DNA of 64,000 bases, from the NCBI GenBank assembly GCA_032719365.1, contig CM064862.1, positions 56,263,840 through 56,327,839 on the forward strand. Direction: 5' to 3'. Below, in pieces: positions 24,550 to 35,621 of this stretch; position 1 is the stretch's first letter; each line of letters starts with the position of its first letter. Both the position numbers and the translations under genes were made by a program. The stretch comes from Prinsepia uniflora (lineage: Eukaryota; Streptophyta; Magnoliopsida; Rosales; Rosaceae). The notes beneath the pieces were generated by a model. That model was not told the DNA's origin and searched no databases. It saw only the letters and a list, made by a program, of their open reading frames with translations.

Positions 24550-26039
24550 TGATGAAAATGTCGCCGAAATCGACGATATATCGGTCGATATATCGTCTAT
24601 TCTGGCCACCAGCACATAAGCGGGGGGAAGAAAAGTCTTCCGGAAAAATAGCCAATATCAGCGATAAACCCCGATATTGAACGAAATTGACGATTTTGGA
24701 CGGCAAGGGCCAACCCATCGAACTTCCGTGTTGACCCTCGACGCCTCGCCCCATCCACCTCTCACCGCGAAGAAGAGGGCTCCGGCTGCGGATCCGAGGG
24801 TGAGTCCAAATTGGGATCCGAATTTGAAGAGTGAAATTGAGAGGTTGTGGATGACGGTAAGGGTGAGGGTGAAGAGGGTGGTGAGGGTGCGGTTGTGCGA
24901 GTTGGAAGGTTGGATAACGATGGGGGAGACGCAGCTGGGTTGTGAATCAATAAACTTTCGGAAAAATGAGAAGTAATGCAGACAAATGAATCAATGAATA
25001 TCTTTCCTTCTAATATATATATATATATATATATATTACATTAGATTTTTTTGCATAATATGCTTCCGATGTTATATTATATTATTTGTATGTATATCTT
25101 TCCTTCTATTTTGCATAATATATATATATATTATTTTATTTTATTTTCTTGATTAGGAAGTCATTATACATGTATATATATTGACATGCCAATGAATCAA
25201 TAAACTTTTAGACTTTTCCATCATAATTCAAATTTAAATCTGAATGATTCTTAATTCTAATTAAACTCCTAATAATCTTATATATTTAACCTGCATTGTA
25301 AAATCTAATAAATCTTTATAAATTGTATTGTCATCTCAAAAAATAAAATATATAAATTGTTTCGTATAAATCATTGCATTTGCTAAATAATATATGTTTC
25401 AATTCATAATATATGTTTTAATGTAAAATATAGCTTAACTTACATATTTGGTAATATATGTTTTTGTTTAGAATATATGTGTTTTTGCTTCTTAACTTTT
25501 TATCATTATCAAAGTCTAACTTAGAATATATGTTCTAATTAAAAAAATTTAAATAACGTGATTATTATTATTATTATTATTATTATTATTTATCATCATT
25601 ATTATTATTATCATTATTATATGGTTTGGTAATATATGTCTTAATGTAAAATATGGCTTAACTCACATAAAATTATGTTTTTAATGAAGTTCAATGTGTA
25701 AAGTATTCTTAGTACAATATTATCAAAAAAAAATTTGTTTTGATTTAAGTTTATCTTTAAGGTTTTATACATGTTAGCCATCATCAGACTCATATTCTAT
25801 CATATTATTCATCATATATTTATTATATCAAAGTAATTTTATAGTTTTTATTAGTCTTATATAACAATTATTAGGTACTTAAGTTTTTCTCGAAGTTTCA
25901 TTCCAAATTTCCAACTTTTAGACCGAATTTCCGTAATTTTTGTTGACCGTAAACAATATCGATATCGATACCGATATTTGGGGCGAGATATCCGTAAATT
26001 TGACTAACGATATATCCGTCGATATCGATATTTTCATCA
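24550..26039. mobile_element. CGATAT-rich inverted-repeat DNA element, about 1.5 kb
   Basis: The ends are TGATGAAAATGTCG and, inverted, TGATGAAAATATCG. Both continue into clusters of CGATAT/ATATCG (24578-24597 and 25955-26030), a pattern of non-autonomous DNA transposons with subterminal repeats. No matching target duplication is visible. Inside lie a GC-rich island (24690-24960), an (AT)n run (25013-25036) and an (ATT)n run (25561-25620). No transposase is present. The superfamily (hAT or Mutator) is not determined. Confidence 0.55.
25561..25620. repeat. (ATT)n microsatellite
   Basis: Roughly twenty ATT/ATC triplets in a row. Other simple runs are (AT)n at 26887-26914, 38541-38571 and 38853-38891, and (CCCACT)n at 44129-44163. 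Confidence 0.9.
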
Positions 26040-26619
26040 TTGCGTTGGACATGATGTTAGAACATGGTTAACTAATACAATTATATAGTAGTATTATTGA
26101 AAACAGTATATGTACCCACCATCTAAATAAAATATGCATTTTATTCTAATCAATCTGATATATCATGTCATTTCAATAAGAAATGAGGCTTAAATAATGA
26201 ATTTGAAATAAGAGTTTATCCTTTCTTTGATTGCAACATGTTTTCTGCATAATAATCCCTTGAATATCTTGTTGATTTATGTTGTAAGCGGTTTAATTTC
26301 TTTGAGTTAATTACTTAATATATATGTATTTATCTATATCTTGCTAGTCTGGTTATGTTTTGGATATATGTATCCCCTCAATATATGTATTACTTAATAG
26401 ATATGTATGTATCTATGTTAGAAAAAATAATTAAATATATAAAATTAGGGGACCAATATAAATCATTTAAATTATATAAATGCCTCAGACCCACATTTCC
26501 CTGAAATCTTTATTTATAAGTATTTCGAAAATTTTGACATAATAGTCAAACTACAGAAACCCTACGGGCCCAACCAGTTAACCAACTCGTACTACACGTA
26601 GAAAATCACGGAAGTTATG

Positions 26620-28047
26620 GAGTCCAACTTGGAGTCCAACTCCGACAACGTCTGAGTCCCTATCCGAGAACGCTCGGAGTAAAATTCCAGAATATCGATT
26701 CAAACACATGAGGATTACTATACTGGGAAAAACAATTTACCGAAATACAGTTTAACTTGCTTTTGAAATACCAACAAAAGCCCAAAATCCATTGTAAGCC
26801 ATGGGTGAGCCCAAAATCTAGTTTTTTCCAAAATCCATAACAACCTTTGTCCAGAAAATAACCTTTGTCAAGAAAATAACATCCCCATATATATATATAT
26901 ATATATATATATATTCTGAAACTAGGAAATGATCCAAAAAGTATTTAGACTCATATATGCAATCCAATGCAAACCATACCATGCAATAAAATCATATAAA
27001 TATATAAATATGCATGAATCTTGATTTAATAAACAAACAGTCCACTTACAGTCCAATCAGTAACTCATTCTTGACCTGTGTGCTCCTCAAAAGTCCCTGA
27101 AGCATGTTGTCCTATCAAAACAACAACCGAGGGTGACGAAAAACAGATATAACCTTGTATATAAACACCCCCCCCCCCCTCTAAACCCCAGGATAGTATA
27201 TGCATCCCAAACACGCGACTCATGACATTGAACGCCCAAAACTACCCCTAAACAAATGTTGATAGACCTGAAACCATCACCATTGGATTCAGCACATCGA
27301 AAGCTTTCGGACACGCGTTAACGTGTCTCGAGATTCCTGCATGTGTGCTGCTATGCGCAAGCGTACAGCCCACGCGAGCTGACAGGGCATACTGACTTCA
27401 CCTTGCTGACGTCAGCCTCTACTGATGTGGTACCTGCTGCTGTCACCCATGTTGATGTGGCCCTGCTGATGTGGCAGTTGGCATTACCATGCTGTCGTCA
27501 TCATGATACCAAGTTGGAACCACCTAGTGATGTCATCATGACTTCATGCTGACGTCATCACCTCGCTAGAGAAGACAGCTGCACATCTGTTTGTCGGCGC
27601 GTATGTTGCCTCTAGCCAGTCGGAAAACCTCCATTGTTGTCCTATTTTTCAAACCTTCATATATCCATCATTTCTAAATCAAATTGGACGAACCAAGTAT
27701 GGAAATTCATCTACTCAATCCCAAAAATTAAAATCCAAGCTCAAATTCAAGAAAAAGTACTTGGAATTCACGATATAATCCTTGGACTTTGCTGGTTCCA
27801 TTCCTCCCTAAATATGGGTCGATTCCACGTGATTCCACCTTCAATCTCGGGTTGTTTCTGGTCGTGAGGGTCCAAGGAACACGATCCCTTACTTCTTTTG
27901 AGCTAAAAATGCCTAAAAATCAAGGTTGAAATTATGGGCTTGTGTGGGTTTGTTTTAGGCTTGGACAGGAGCGGATGAGAGCAATTGGCAAAGATGTGAT
28001 GATAATAGTGAAGTGTGCTCCCAGCCACACAACACAAACAAGCCAAA
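26620..28047 (-). mobile_element. Truncated left LTR of a deleted LTR pair
   Basis: It aligns colinearly with 28430-29725: GTGGAGTCCACCTCCGA-like start, AATAAACAAACAGTCCA, CTCTTGA, CCTTGTATATAAAC and the final CACACAACACAAAC…AAAATATCCCA. It lacks the LTR's outer end at the left and the last 130 bp or so present in the right copy (29735-29877). 27395-27560 is a block of CTGA(C/T)GT(G/C) repeats with two TGACGTCA octamers. The short open frames are not genes. Confidence 0.7.
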
Positions 28048-28141
28048 AATATCCCATTGGCTGGTGACAGAGCTTGCATCGCGGAGGCATAATGTCTGAT
28101 AAGAGAAACACATTAGTAACGAAACTACCTTGATACCATTC
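28048..28141 (-). mobile_element. Residual internal region with primer site and gag start
   Basis: On the minus strand the sequence just inside the right LTR reads TGGTATCAAGG (28127-28137), a tRNA-iMet primer site. An ATGCCTCCGCG start (MPPRCKLC…) follows at 28083-28094. The frame then runs straight into the left LTR copy. Everything between the beginning of gag and the left LTR is missing, so this is a deletion derivative. Confidence 0.7.
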
Positions 28142-29877
28142 TATCACGACCTGACTCTCCTAGCACGATATTGTCTGCTTTGAGCCCACACTCTCACGAT
28201 TTTGTTTCTGGAAACTCATGCGCAACTTCCCAGTGGGTCACCCATCTTGAGATTTCTCTAACCCAGTATCGCTTAACTTTGGAGTTCCAACCAAACCCAA
28301 AACTAGTGAGCTCCTAAAATGCGTCGTGCAAGGAAGATACGTGCTCACACATATAAGGCACTTCACATTTCCCTCGCCGAGCGAAGTGGGATTTCTTACC
28401 GTTCTTCTCAAGACATGGGTCTTACAGTCCAACTCTGTAGGAACGTGTGGAGTCCACCTCCGATAACATCTGAATCTGTATCCGGTAAGCCTCGGAGTCC
28501 AAATCTGGAATAGAAATCCAATCACATGAGGATGAATATCTTGGGAAAAACTGTTTACAAAAATACAAATGAACTTACTTTTAAAATACCCAAAAAAGCC
28601 CAAAATTCGCCGTAAGTCGGGCTGAGCCCAAAATCTAGTTTTCCCAAAATCCGTAATAATTTGTGTCCAGAAAATAATATCCTGAATATATATTCTAAAC
28701 CTAGGAAATGATCCAAAAAGCATTTAGAATCATATATTCAATCCATCGCAAACCATACCATGCAATAAAATCATTAAAAGTTATAAATATGCATGCAGCT
28801 CAATTTAATAAACAAACAATCCATTCACAGTCCAACTGATAGCTCACTCTTGAGTTGTGCACTCCTTAGAAGTCCCCGAAGCATCCTGACCTATCTAAGT
28901 AATAATTGGGGGTCATTAAGAATACATATAACCTTGTACATAAACCCCTTAAACTCCCGAATAGTACACACATCCTAAACACGTAACCCGTGACACTCCT
29001 AAACGAATTCTGATCGACTTGAAATCACCATCATTAGATTCAGCACATTGAAAGCTTTTGGACATGCACCACCATGTCTCGAGTATCCTGCCCACGCGCA
29101 GTCACGCACTGGTAGAAGGGCCGCAACCGTCCCACGCATCGCCCACTCACGCTGACATGGCATGCTAATGTCACCATGCTGACGTGGCATGATGACATCA
29201 ACCCCTGCTAACATGGCACTTGCTAACGTCATTCCCTGCTCACATGGCCCTATTAACGTGGCCCTACTAGCATGGCAACTAACATCAGCCTTTACTAACG
29301 TCGCCGTGCTGACGTCATCACCTCCATTGTTGTCCCATTTTTCAAACCTTCATATCTCCCTCATTTCTCAAGCAAATCGAACGAAGCAAGTATGGAAATT
29401 CATCTACTCAAAGAACTCAAATCCAAGCTCAAAGTCAAGAAAAAATACCTGGAATTCACGATACAAGATTTGGAATTTGCGGGTTTTGTTCCTCCTTAAG
29501 TATGGGTTGATTCCACGTGATTCCACCTTCAAACTTGGGTTGTTTCTTATCATAAGGGTCCAAGGAACACAATCCCTTGCTTGTTTTGAGCTAAAAATGC
29601 CCTAAAAAGCAAGATTGATATTATGGGTTTGTGTGGGTTCATTTTTGTCTTACACGGGAGAGAATGAGAGGAAATGATGAAGATGTGATGATAATTGTGA
29701 AGTGTTCTCCCAACCACACAACACAAACCTGCCCAAAATATCCCATTTCCCATTTAACCAAAATACCCTTCCCCAAAATAGTAACTTAACAAAATAACCA
29801 AGGGAAAAATAGTTCAGCTACTACTAAAAAGTTCGGAAAATCTCATAAAAATCGTAAATAAAATCCTTGTCGTTACA
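28142..29877 (-). mobile_element. Right (5') LTR of the deleted LTR pair, 1736 bp
   Basis: It starts TATCACGACCTGACTCTCC (TG altered to TA) and ends CCTTGTCGTTACA. The adjacent tRNA-iMet primer site puts it on the minus strand. Its right-hand 1.3 kb is duplicated at 26620-28047. 29140-29320 holds imperfect repeats of GCTAA(C/T)(G/A)T(G/C)(A/G) and a TGACGTCA at 29310-29317. Confidence 0.75.
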
Positions 29878-32814
29878 ACCATGGAGGGGGAAATAGTGGT
29901 GGTGAAGTGGTAATGTCGGTGGCAACGTCCATGGTAATTGTGATAGTGATGGTGTTGATCATATGAATATAGTACAAGGTGAGTAGTGTTGATATTGTAC
30001 ATTATTGTTTTTTTCTCATCGAAACTCTCACTCTCTTAGAAACATATAAATGAAAAGGATTTAGGGGAAATTTAACATTGAATTTTTTTACATCTAATGT
30101 AGGTATATTGAGTTCAAATTTATATAGATAATAACATAATTTTTTAAGTGATCGAGTTTTATAGATTTATTGATTTTCATAAACTTTTATATAGTTAATA
30201 ACATAATTATATAGAGTTAAGTAATAGAATTTTGAAGAATCATACCTAGTTTTATATAGTGTGATTGAGTTTTGTAGAAAATAATATTGAGTTATATAAT
30301 TTAATATATATTTTTGAAGAATTTTGTAATCAAATTATAATTTTTTTTTTGCTAAACAATCTTTAACTAAATGAAAATAAAATAATATTTCTATTACTAC
30401 AACAATATTTACAAAAATATAAAACTTTTAACGATCAATAAGATTGTGAGGCTATATCCACTAGGCATCATTCATTCTTTTGATTTTTTGTTCATTTGTT
30501 TTTTTTTTACTTGAAACAGTAAATAAATTCATGTAAAATTTAATTACGTACAATTCATATGGACAATAATATATGATAATAGATATCGATATGAGACTTG
30601 AATTTTATTGTGTCCATTGAAAAATATAAAAATTCATCTACACTAAAATGTTTGTCAAACTGCATAAAACTCTTCCATTTAATGAAGTTTACAATATTAA
30701 TTGGTATTTTGAATATACGTAAACTTTTATAGAGTTATGAAATGTCATTTTTTAATATAGTTCAATTTTTAATAACTTTATAAATCTTCATAAAAGTATA
30801 GATTAAATATTCTCAATTTTTACCAACTCTTTTAAAAGTTTTAATTGAATACATCCAAATTTTTAGAGACATTTAAAGTTTATGAAAATCTCAATTATAT
30901 ATACCCCAAATTCCAAATTTTTTACCTACATCCAAACAATAGAATTAATGCATGAAAATTTAAAGTTCTATTTTTTTTCTTCCTAAATTTGAGGTTTTTT
31001 TTACCTCAATCAAATGCGCCATAATAATTAAATGTGATAAGGGTTTGTGGATAAAAATCTTGAATCCTAAACTTCAAATTCTAGACATTGATTCAACAAT
31101 TGGACTTAGACTACGAGAATTGATGCTAGTTTCCTAATATTTAGCTAATAACATTAGAATTTAGTGATATTTTTTTCATTAATAAATATGAGGTCTCAAA
31201 TTATACATTAGCGTGAAATAAAATACTTAATAACTCACCAATTATAGGACTTCATTCAAATCTCTCTTTTTGATATTGTTTGTATTAAAAAAAAAAAGTC
31301 ATAATATTGGTTTTCAATTTAAACTGAAAACTACAAATCTACCCAAATACCTATTGTTTAAATTTCTCTTGGCATATGTTATCATAACTCTTTGGTTGAG
31401 ACAGATTACGACAATTAGAGTAAGAGGTTAACCATCAATCTTAATCTGGTACAATTTGACGAGTTTAAGAAAAATCTTGTTGATTAGCATATACTTTTTA
31501 GTATAGCTTATATCAAAGTGCCCCATTCGGTTTACTAAACATGACTTCCTTCTTAAAAATGGTACAACACACATGGTTGAATTAAGCCAAAATGTTTGAT
31601 GAAATATTGTCCTATAGTAACAGGGACGGATTGACATAACTCTCGAGTCTATTGTCGTATAGGAACAAGGACTTATTGACATCACTCTTGAGCCTTGAGT
31701 CTTGAGTCTTGAGTTTGACTTGCCAACTACCTCTTTTGTATCTTAGGTTTCAATTCCAAAGTAGTCACTCAAATTCACCTAGATAACTCTCTTTTTTTAT
31801 GCATGTTTGAGGTGGTAATATGTTTTTCACTCACGAAATAACTATGGATACCCTAGTGACCAGTTGTTAGTGATATATTTAGTATTTTGGTCACTATTTT
31901 GAAATTATTTATGACCTATATCCAACTCAACATAACATTTGTTATAGAATGATACGAATTCCGTCCTAGCATGTTCAAACGTCGGGCTAAGATGGTCAAA
32001 TTGAATTGCATTTTTAGAAATCACTCATGTAAGCAATTACAATTTTATATTCGAGTGTATGATTTTGTTATGCTGAAATAAGTGTAAATTGTACTGTGCA
32101 GTCACACATTATCTGTAGAGTGTAGTGTATGAGGGCATGAATGTAGTGTAGAGTGTAGTGTAGAGTGTAGAAGAGTACAGTTGTTTTCAGAAAATTGGAT
32201 GGCACAATTAAGTTTAACAGTGAGGGTGTGAGGTTGGGGTTGCCTAAAGGCGACCGACAGTGACAAACATTATCAGAAAAGTGTGAAGTCACCCACCCCC
32301 GCAGTCCAGAGTCCACAGTCCACGGTCCACATGAATACATCATACATGGATGAGTGTGGTCACTGCTCAGGGCAAGGAGGGAGAGAGAGAAAAAGAAAGA
32401 CCCCAAAAGAAACAAACAAAGGCAATTAAAAACGCGAGAGAGGGACTCCTGGGGTTAGGGGAAGCAGGCATGTGGATGAGTGGGGGACTCAGCCAAACTC
32501 ATCAATTTCAATTTCAATTTCAATTTCAGACTCCTTTGAAAATTGAAATTATTGAGCCTTCTGACATACCAAAAAAAGAAAAACATTAATAAAAAAATAA
32601 TCGATACAAACAAACAAACAACCGACCCAGTTGCCCCTTCCTCTCATCTCTCTCTTCTACTGCTTACTTGAAAAATCTTGGTGGAGCTGCATTTTGGGTC
32701 AGTGTCTAAACAAGAAAAAGTCTTTGGTTTGGGGGAAACTCAGAGGTGAAGAAGAAGAAAGCTTTCTCAAGTTTTGCAAGCAGCAGCTGCTTAATTGGAA
32801 GAATCAGAGTGAGG
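29878..32814. other. AT-rich intergenic DNA upstream of the KIX gene
   Basis: No coding region is supported. 30080-30960 contains mirrored phrases (TAAACTTTTATA, ATAGAGTTA, TTGAATACATCCAAA) that suggest an eroded MITE, but no boundaries can be fixed. 32118-32170 is a (GTGTAGA)-like repeat and 32503-32526 is (CAATTT)n. 32380-32410 is a GA-rich tract and 32620-32814 is a pyrimidine-then-purine-rich leader in front of the KIX start codon, probably promoter and 5' UTR. No clear TATA box could be chosen. Confidence 0.5.
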
Positions 32815-34622
32815 ATGCCAAGATCAGGGCCAAGGCCATATGAGTGTGTTAGAAGAGCTTGGCACAGTGAGAGGCACAAACCCATGAGAGGCTCTCTTAT
32901 TAAAGAAATTTTCAGGTAGCTAAAAATTCCATCTTTGACTCTGAATTTGCATGTGTATTTTTGCTCTTTTGGGGTTTTTGTTGGTTTGCTACGAAATGTT
33001 TAAAAGTGCATTTTTTTTTTCTATACATGATCATTTTTTGGTTTGTTTAGGGTTGTGACCGAGATCCATAGCTCAGCAACTAGGAAGAACAAAGAATGGC
33101 AAGAAAAACTGCCTATTGTTGTGTTGAAAGCAGAGGAAATTATGTATTCCAAAGCCAATTCTGAGGTAGTTCCTTTCTCTTTTACCATTATTTATTTAAG
33201 TCAAAATTGCTTGCCCTTTAATCTACATACCAATGAGGTTGGGTTAAGAATTGATTTTTTCTTTTTATTTTTCTGCATATTCTGAGTAGCAGAACCATGT
33301 TCTGATTATATATGTTTGGGTTTTTAAATATTTGGTTCCTTAAAGTTTTGTGCTTTGCAATTGTGGTGTTTTATAGGCTGAATACATGGACCTTAAAACC
33401 CTTTGGGACCGAACTAATGATGCCATTAACACAATAATTCGGCGTGATGAGACTGCTGAAACAGGACAATTTCTTCAGCCTTGTATTGAAGGTAACTAAA
33501 AGCAATTTGACTTCATTTTCTTTTCGTTGAATCAATCTCTATATATCTGCATCTGGGTTTTGTTTATTATTGATGGAATGTTGGTTGAGACATAAGATAC
33601 TCAATTTGTTAAGAAAAAAGACTACAACTTCTACATCAATTATGCAAGTAGTTCTCCCTTGAAATGACAAGAACTTTAAGTTGTGTATATTCTGTCGTTG
33701 CTAACCTCTCAATTTTATTAAACACTCAGCTGCTCTCAATTTGGGGTGCATAGCAAGAAAAGCTTCTAGGAGCCAGCGAAATACTAATCCGAGGTGTTAT
33801 CTGATTCCCATCACTTCGGATGTCCCTAGTGTTTCCCATAATGTAGTAGAGAATGTTGCTCAGAGAAATTATACGCCAAACTCACAGTATAGACTTAACT
33901 CTTCAAATTTTGTGAAACCCAACACTATTAATTCAACCCCTCTTGGCTTTGACACTAGATGCCCTGCTGTCCAAAATAATGACTGCACTTCTTTGAAATT
34001 CGGCATTGCATCTGGTAATGTTCTTCCCTACCAATGCATTCCTAGAGAAAATCAGTCAACATCTAACTTTTCTTCATACCCTCTGTACTATGGAAATATT
34101 CCGCAGTTTGAAGGACTCAAACCTGGTTTGGTTATGTTTCCTAAACCAGTTTCTATCCCTTTGGAACCTGCCAAGATGGGTATTAATCCGAACATGTTCA
34201 GTAGTGGGGACAAACCAAGTAACATAACCCAAACAGAAACAAAAGACGGCCCTGAGAACTCATGTATGGTTGGCTGTGATTTGTCTCTGCGGTTAGGCCT
34301 TTTCTCTACTCAATGCCAGAACAGTGAAAACACCCAGGTTCAGGTGGTCAAAGATGTTGGTGCTGAGGATGGAACCAAGCGTAGTAGTCAATCATTGCAA
34401 CTAGATAAGAAGTTCTCTTTCTTTGAAAAGGTTAATGAATATGTTCCAAGAGACTTGTATTCGAGTAGGCTGAGTTTTGAGGGTAAAGATACAAATGTGC
34501 ATGCAACAATGAGAAAGCGAAAGGCAGTGCTTAATCATTCAACAGAAGATGCTAAGTTTTGTAGGCAGCCAGAGCTTCCTTTCAGCCACTTGACTGGCCG
34601 TATGAGAAATGGAGGTTTGTAG
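32815..34622 (+). CDS. KIX8-like: KIX8/KIX9-like co-repressor adaptor with EAR motif
   Basis: Four exons with GT-AG borders join in frame: 32815-32915, 33051-33165, 33377-33491 and 33730-34622, giving 407 residues. The N-terminus MPRSGPRPYECVRRAWHSE and the phrases KNKEWQEKLP, AEEIMYSKANSEAEYMD, DRTNDAIN and LQPCIEAALNLGC are those of the plant KIX8/KIX9 family. The KIX fold would span about residues 13-100. Residues 295-301 are LSLRLGL, an LxLxL EAR motif. A basic MRKRK follows near residue 370. In Arabidopsis, KIX8/9 bridge PEAPOD proteins to the TOPLESS co-repressor and restrict leaf growth; that role here is inferred from family membership. The protein should be nuclear. The end may differ: a donor at 34615 (GTTTGT) and an acceptor ending 34708 (TTTTTGCAG) would replace the last residues and add an exon 34709-34743 (416 residues). 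The middle is low complexity and poorly conserved. It is convergent with the next gene. Confidence 0.88.
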
Positions 34623-35621
34623 ACTAACTCCTTGCTTTAGTAAATTAGTTGCATTGAGATCTTGACATTGGCTAGTGAACACGTACTGCTGAAAGCTCAT
34701 TTTTGCAGGCATGGTTTTACTTCCTAGGTATATTACATGGTAACAAACTTAGCTGCTCTGTCAGCTTTTGTCAAACACGAATGTATATATAGTGCATTAG
34801 ATTATGGAGTAGATGAGTGAATTGTCTTCTGATGTTCAATGTACAAATGGATTTATGTCTTCCACGATGCTTTCTAGAACATAGAACTTGATGTAGTTGT
34901 GATTTTAACTTTAGTAATTTGAGGTCTTTTGGCTTACTCTTTTTCGCTGGTTGATTACATTTTTTTTAAGTTTTATAGGATTGAGTATGGTTTTATTATG
35001 CTTATGATTGTGTATTTTAGATATACAAATGGATTATGGAAAAGAAGGACACTCCACTCAAACCTATACCATACTGTTTAAAGAAATAATCTTGATTCAT
35101 GAGTCTTTGCAGATAAGGTTATGGTCTTATGGGCCCACCGTTTGATTGGTCTATTATAGAAGTGGGGGAGAATTTGAATTAGGGAAAAACTGGATGGGGG
35201 ACAAGGAGTATGTCTCTTCAATACATCTATTATCTCAAGTCATTATGTTTTTGTGGCTCTTGTGTGGACCCCCTTCTTCTTGTTTAATTAAGGAGGAATA
35301 AAATGATTAATGAATATGACTGGATGAGGCTCTTTGTTTGCAACTTTGTACCAGTGGGGTCAAAGCAAATGCTCATCTTTCTTTGTTTCAGCATATTCTC
35401 CATAAAAAGAACCTTGATTTTTTGTTGTCGTTAGAGTGGCTTTCCATTTTGGTAGATGTTAGTTGAAGAATGCTGTCGGTTTTAACTCAAGAATTAATTG
35501 TTGAGTTTGCTCTACATTTCATGATATGCATGAGCGACACGAGTCTCGCTAGTATTTCCCATGGATATAATGGAAGTTTAAATTATGCCACAAACTGGAA
35601 GCTACAGAATTTGTTAAGAAA
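34623..35621. other. Convergent intergenic spacer, 3' UTRs
   Basis: About 1 kb separates the stop codons of the KIX gene (plus) and the NT-C2 gene (minus), so it should hold both 3' UTRs. It contains the possible fifth KIX exon at 34709-34743. The rest is T-rich with no gene. The short frame at 35470-35652 overlaps the end of the NT-C2 coding sequence and is not supported. Confidence 0.6.

Noticed and set aside
27343..29605. Similar short plus-strand frames at 27343-27552 and 29189-29605
   Set aside because: They are the two LTR copies' CTGACGT-type repeats read through; similarity reflects LTR duplication, not a gene family.
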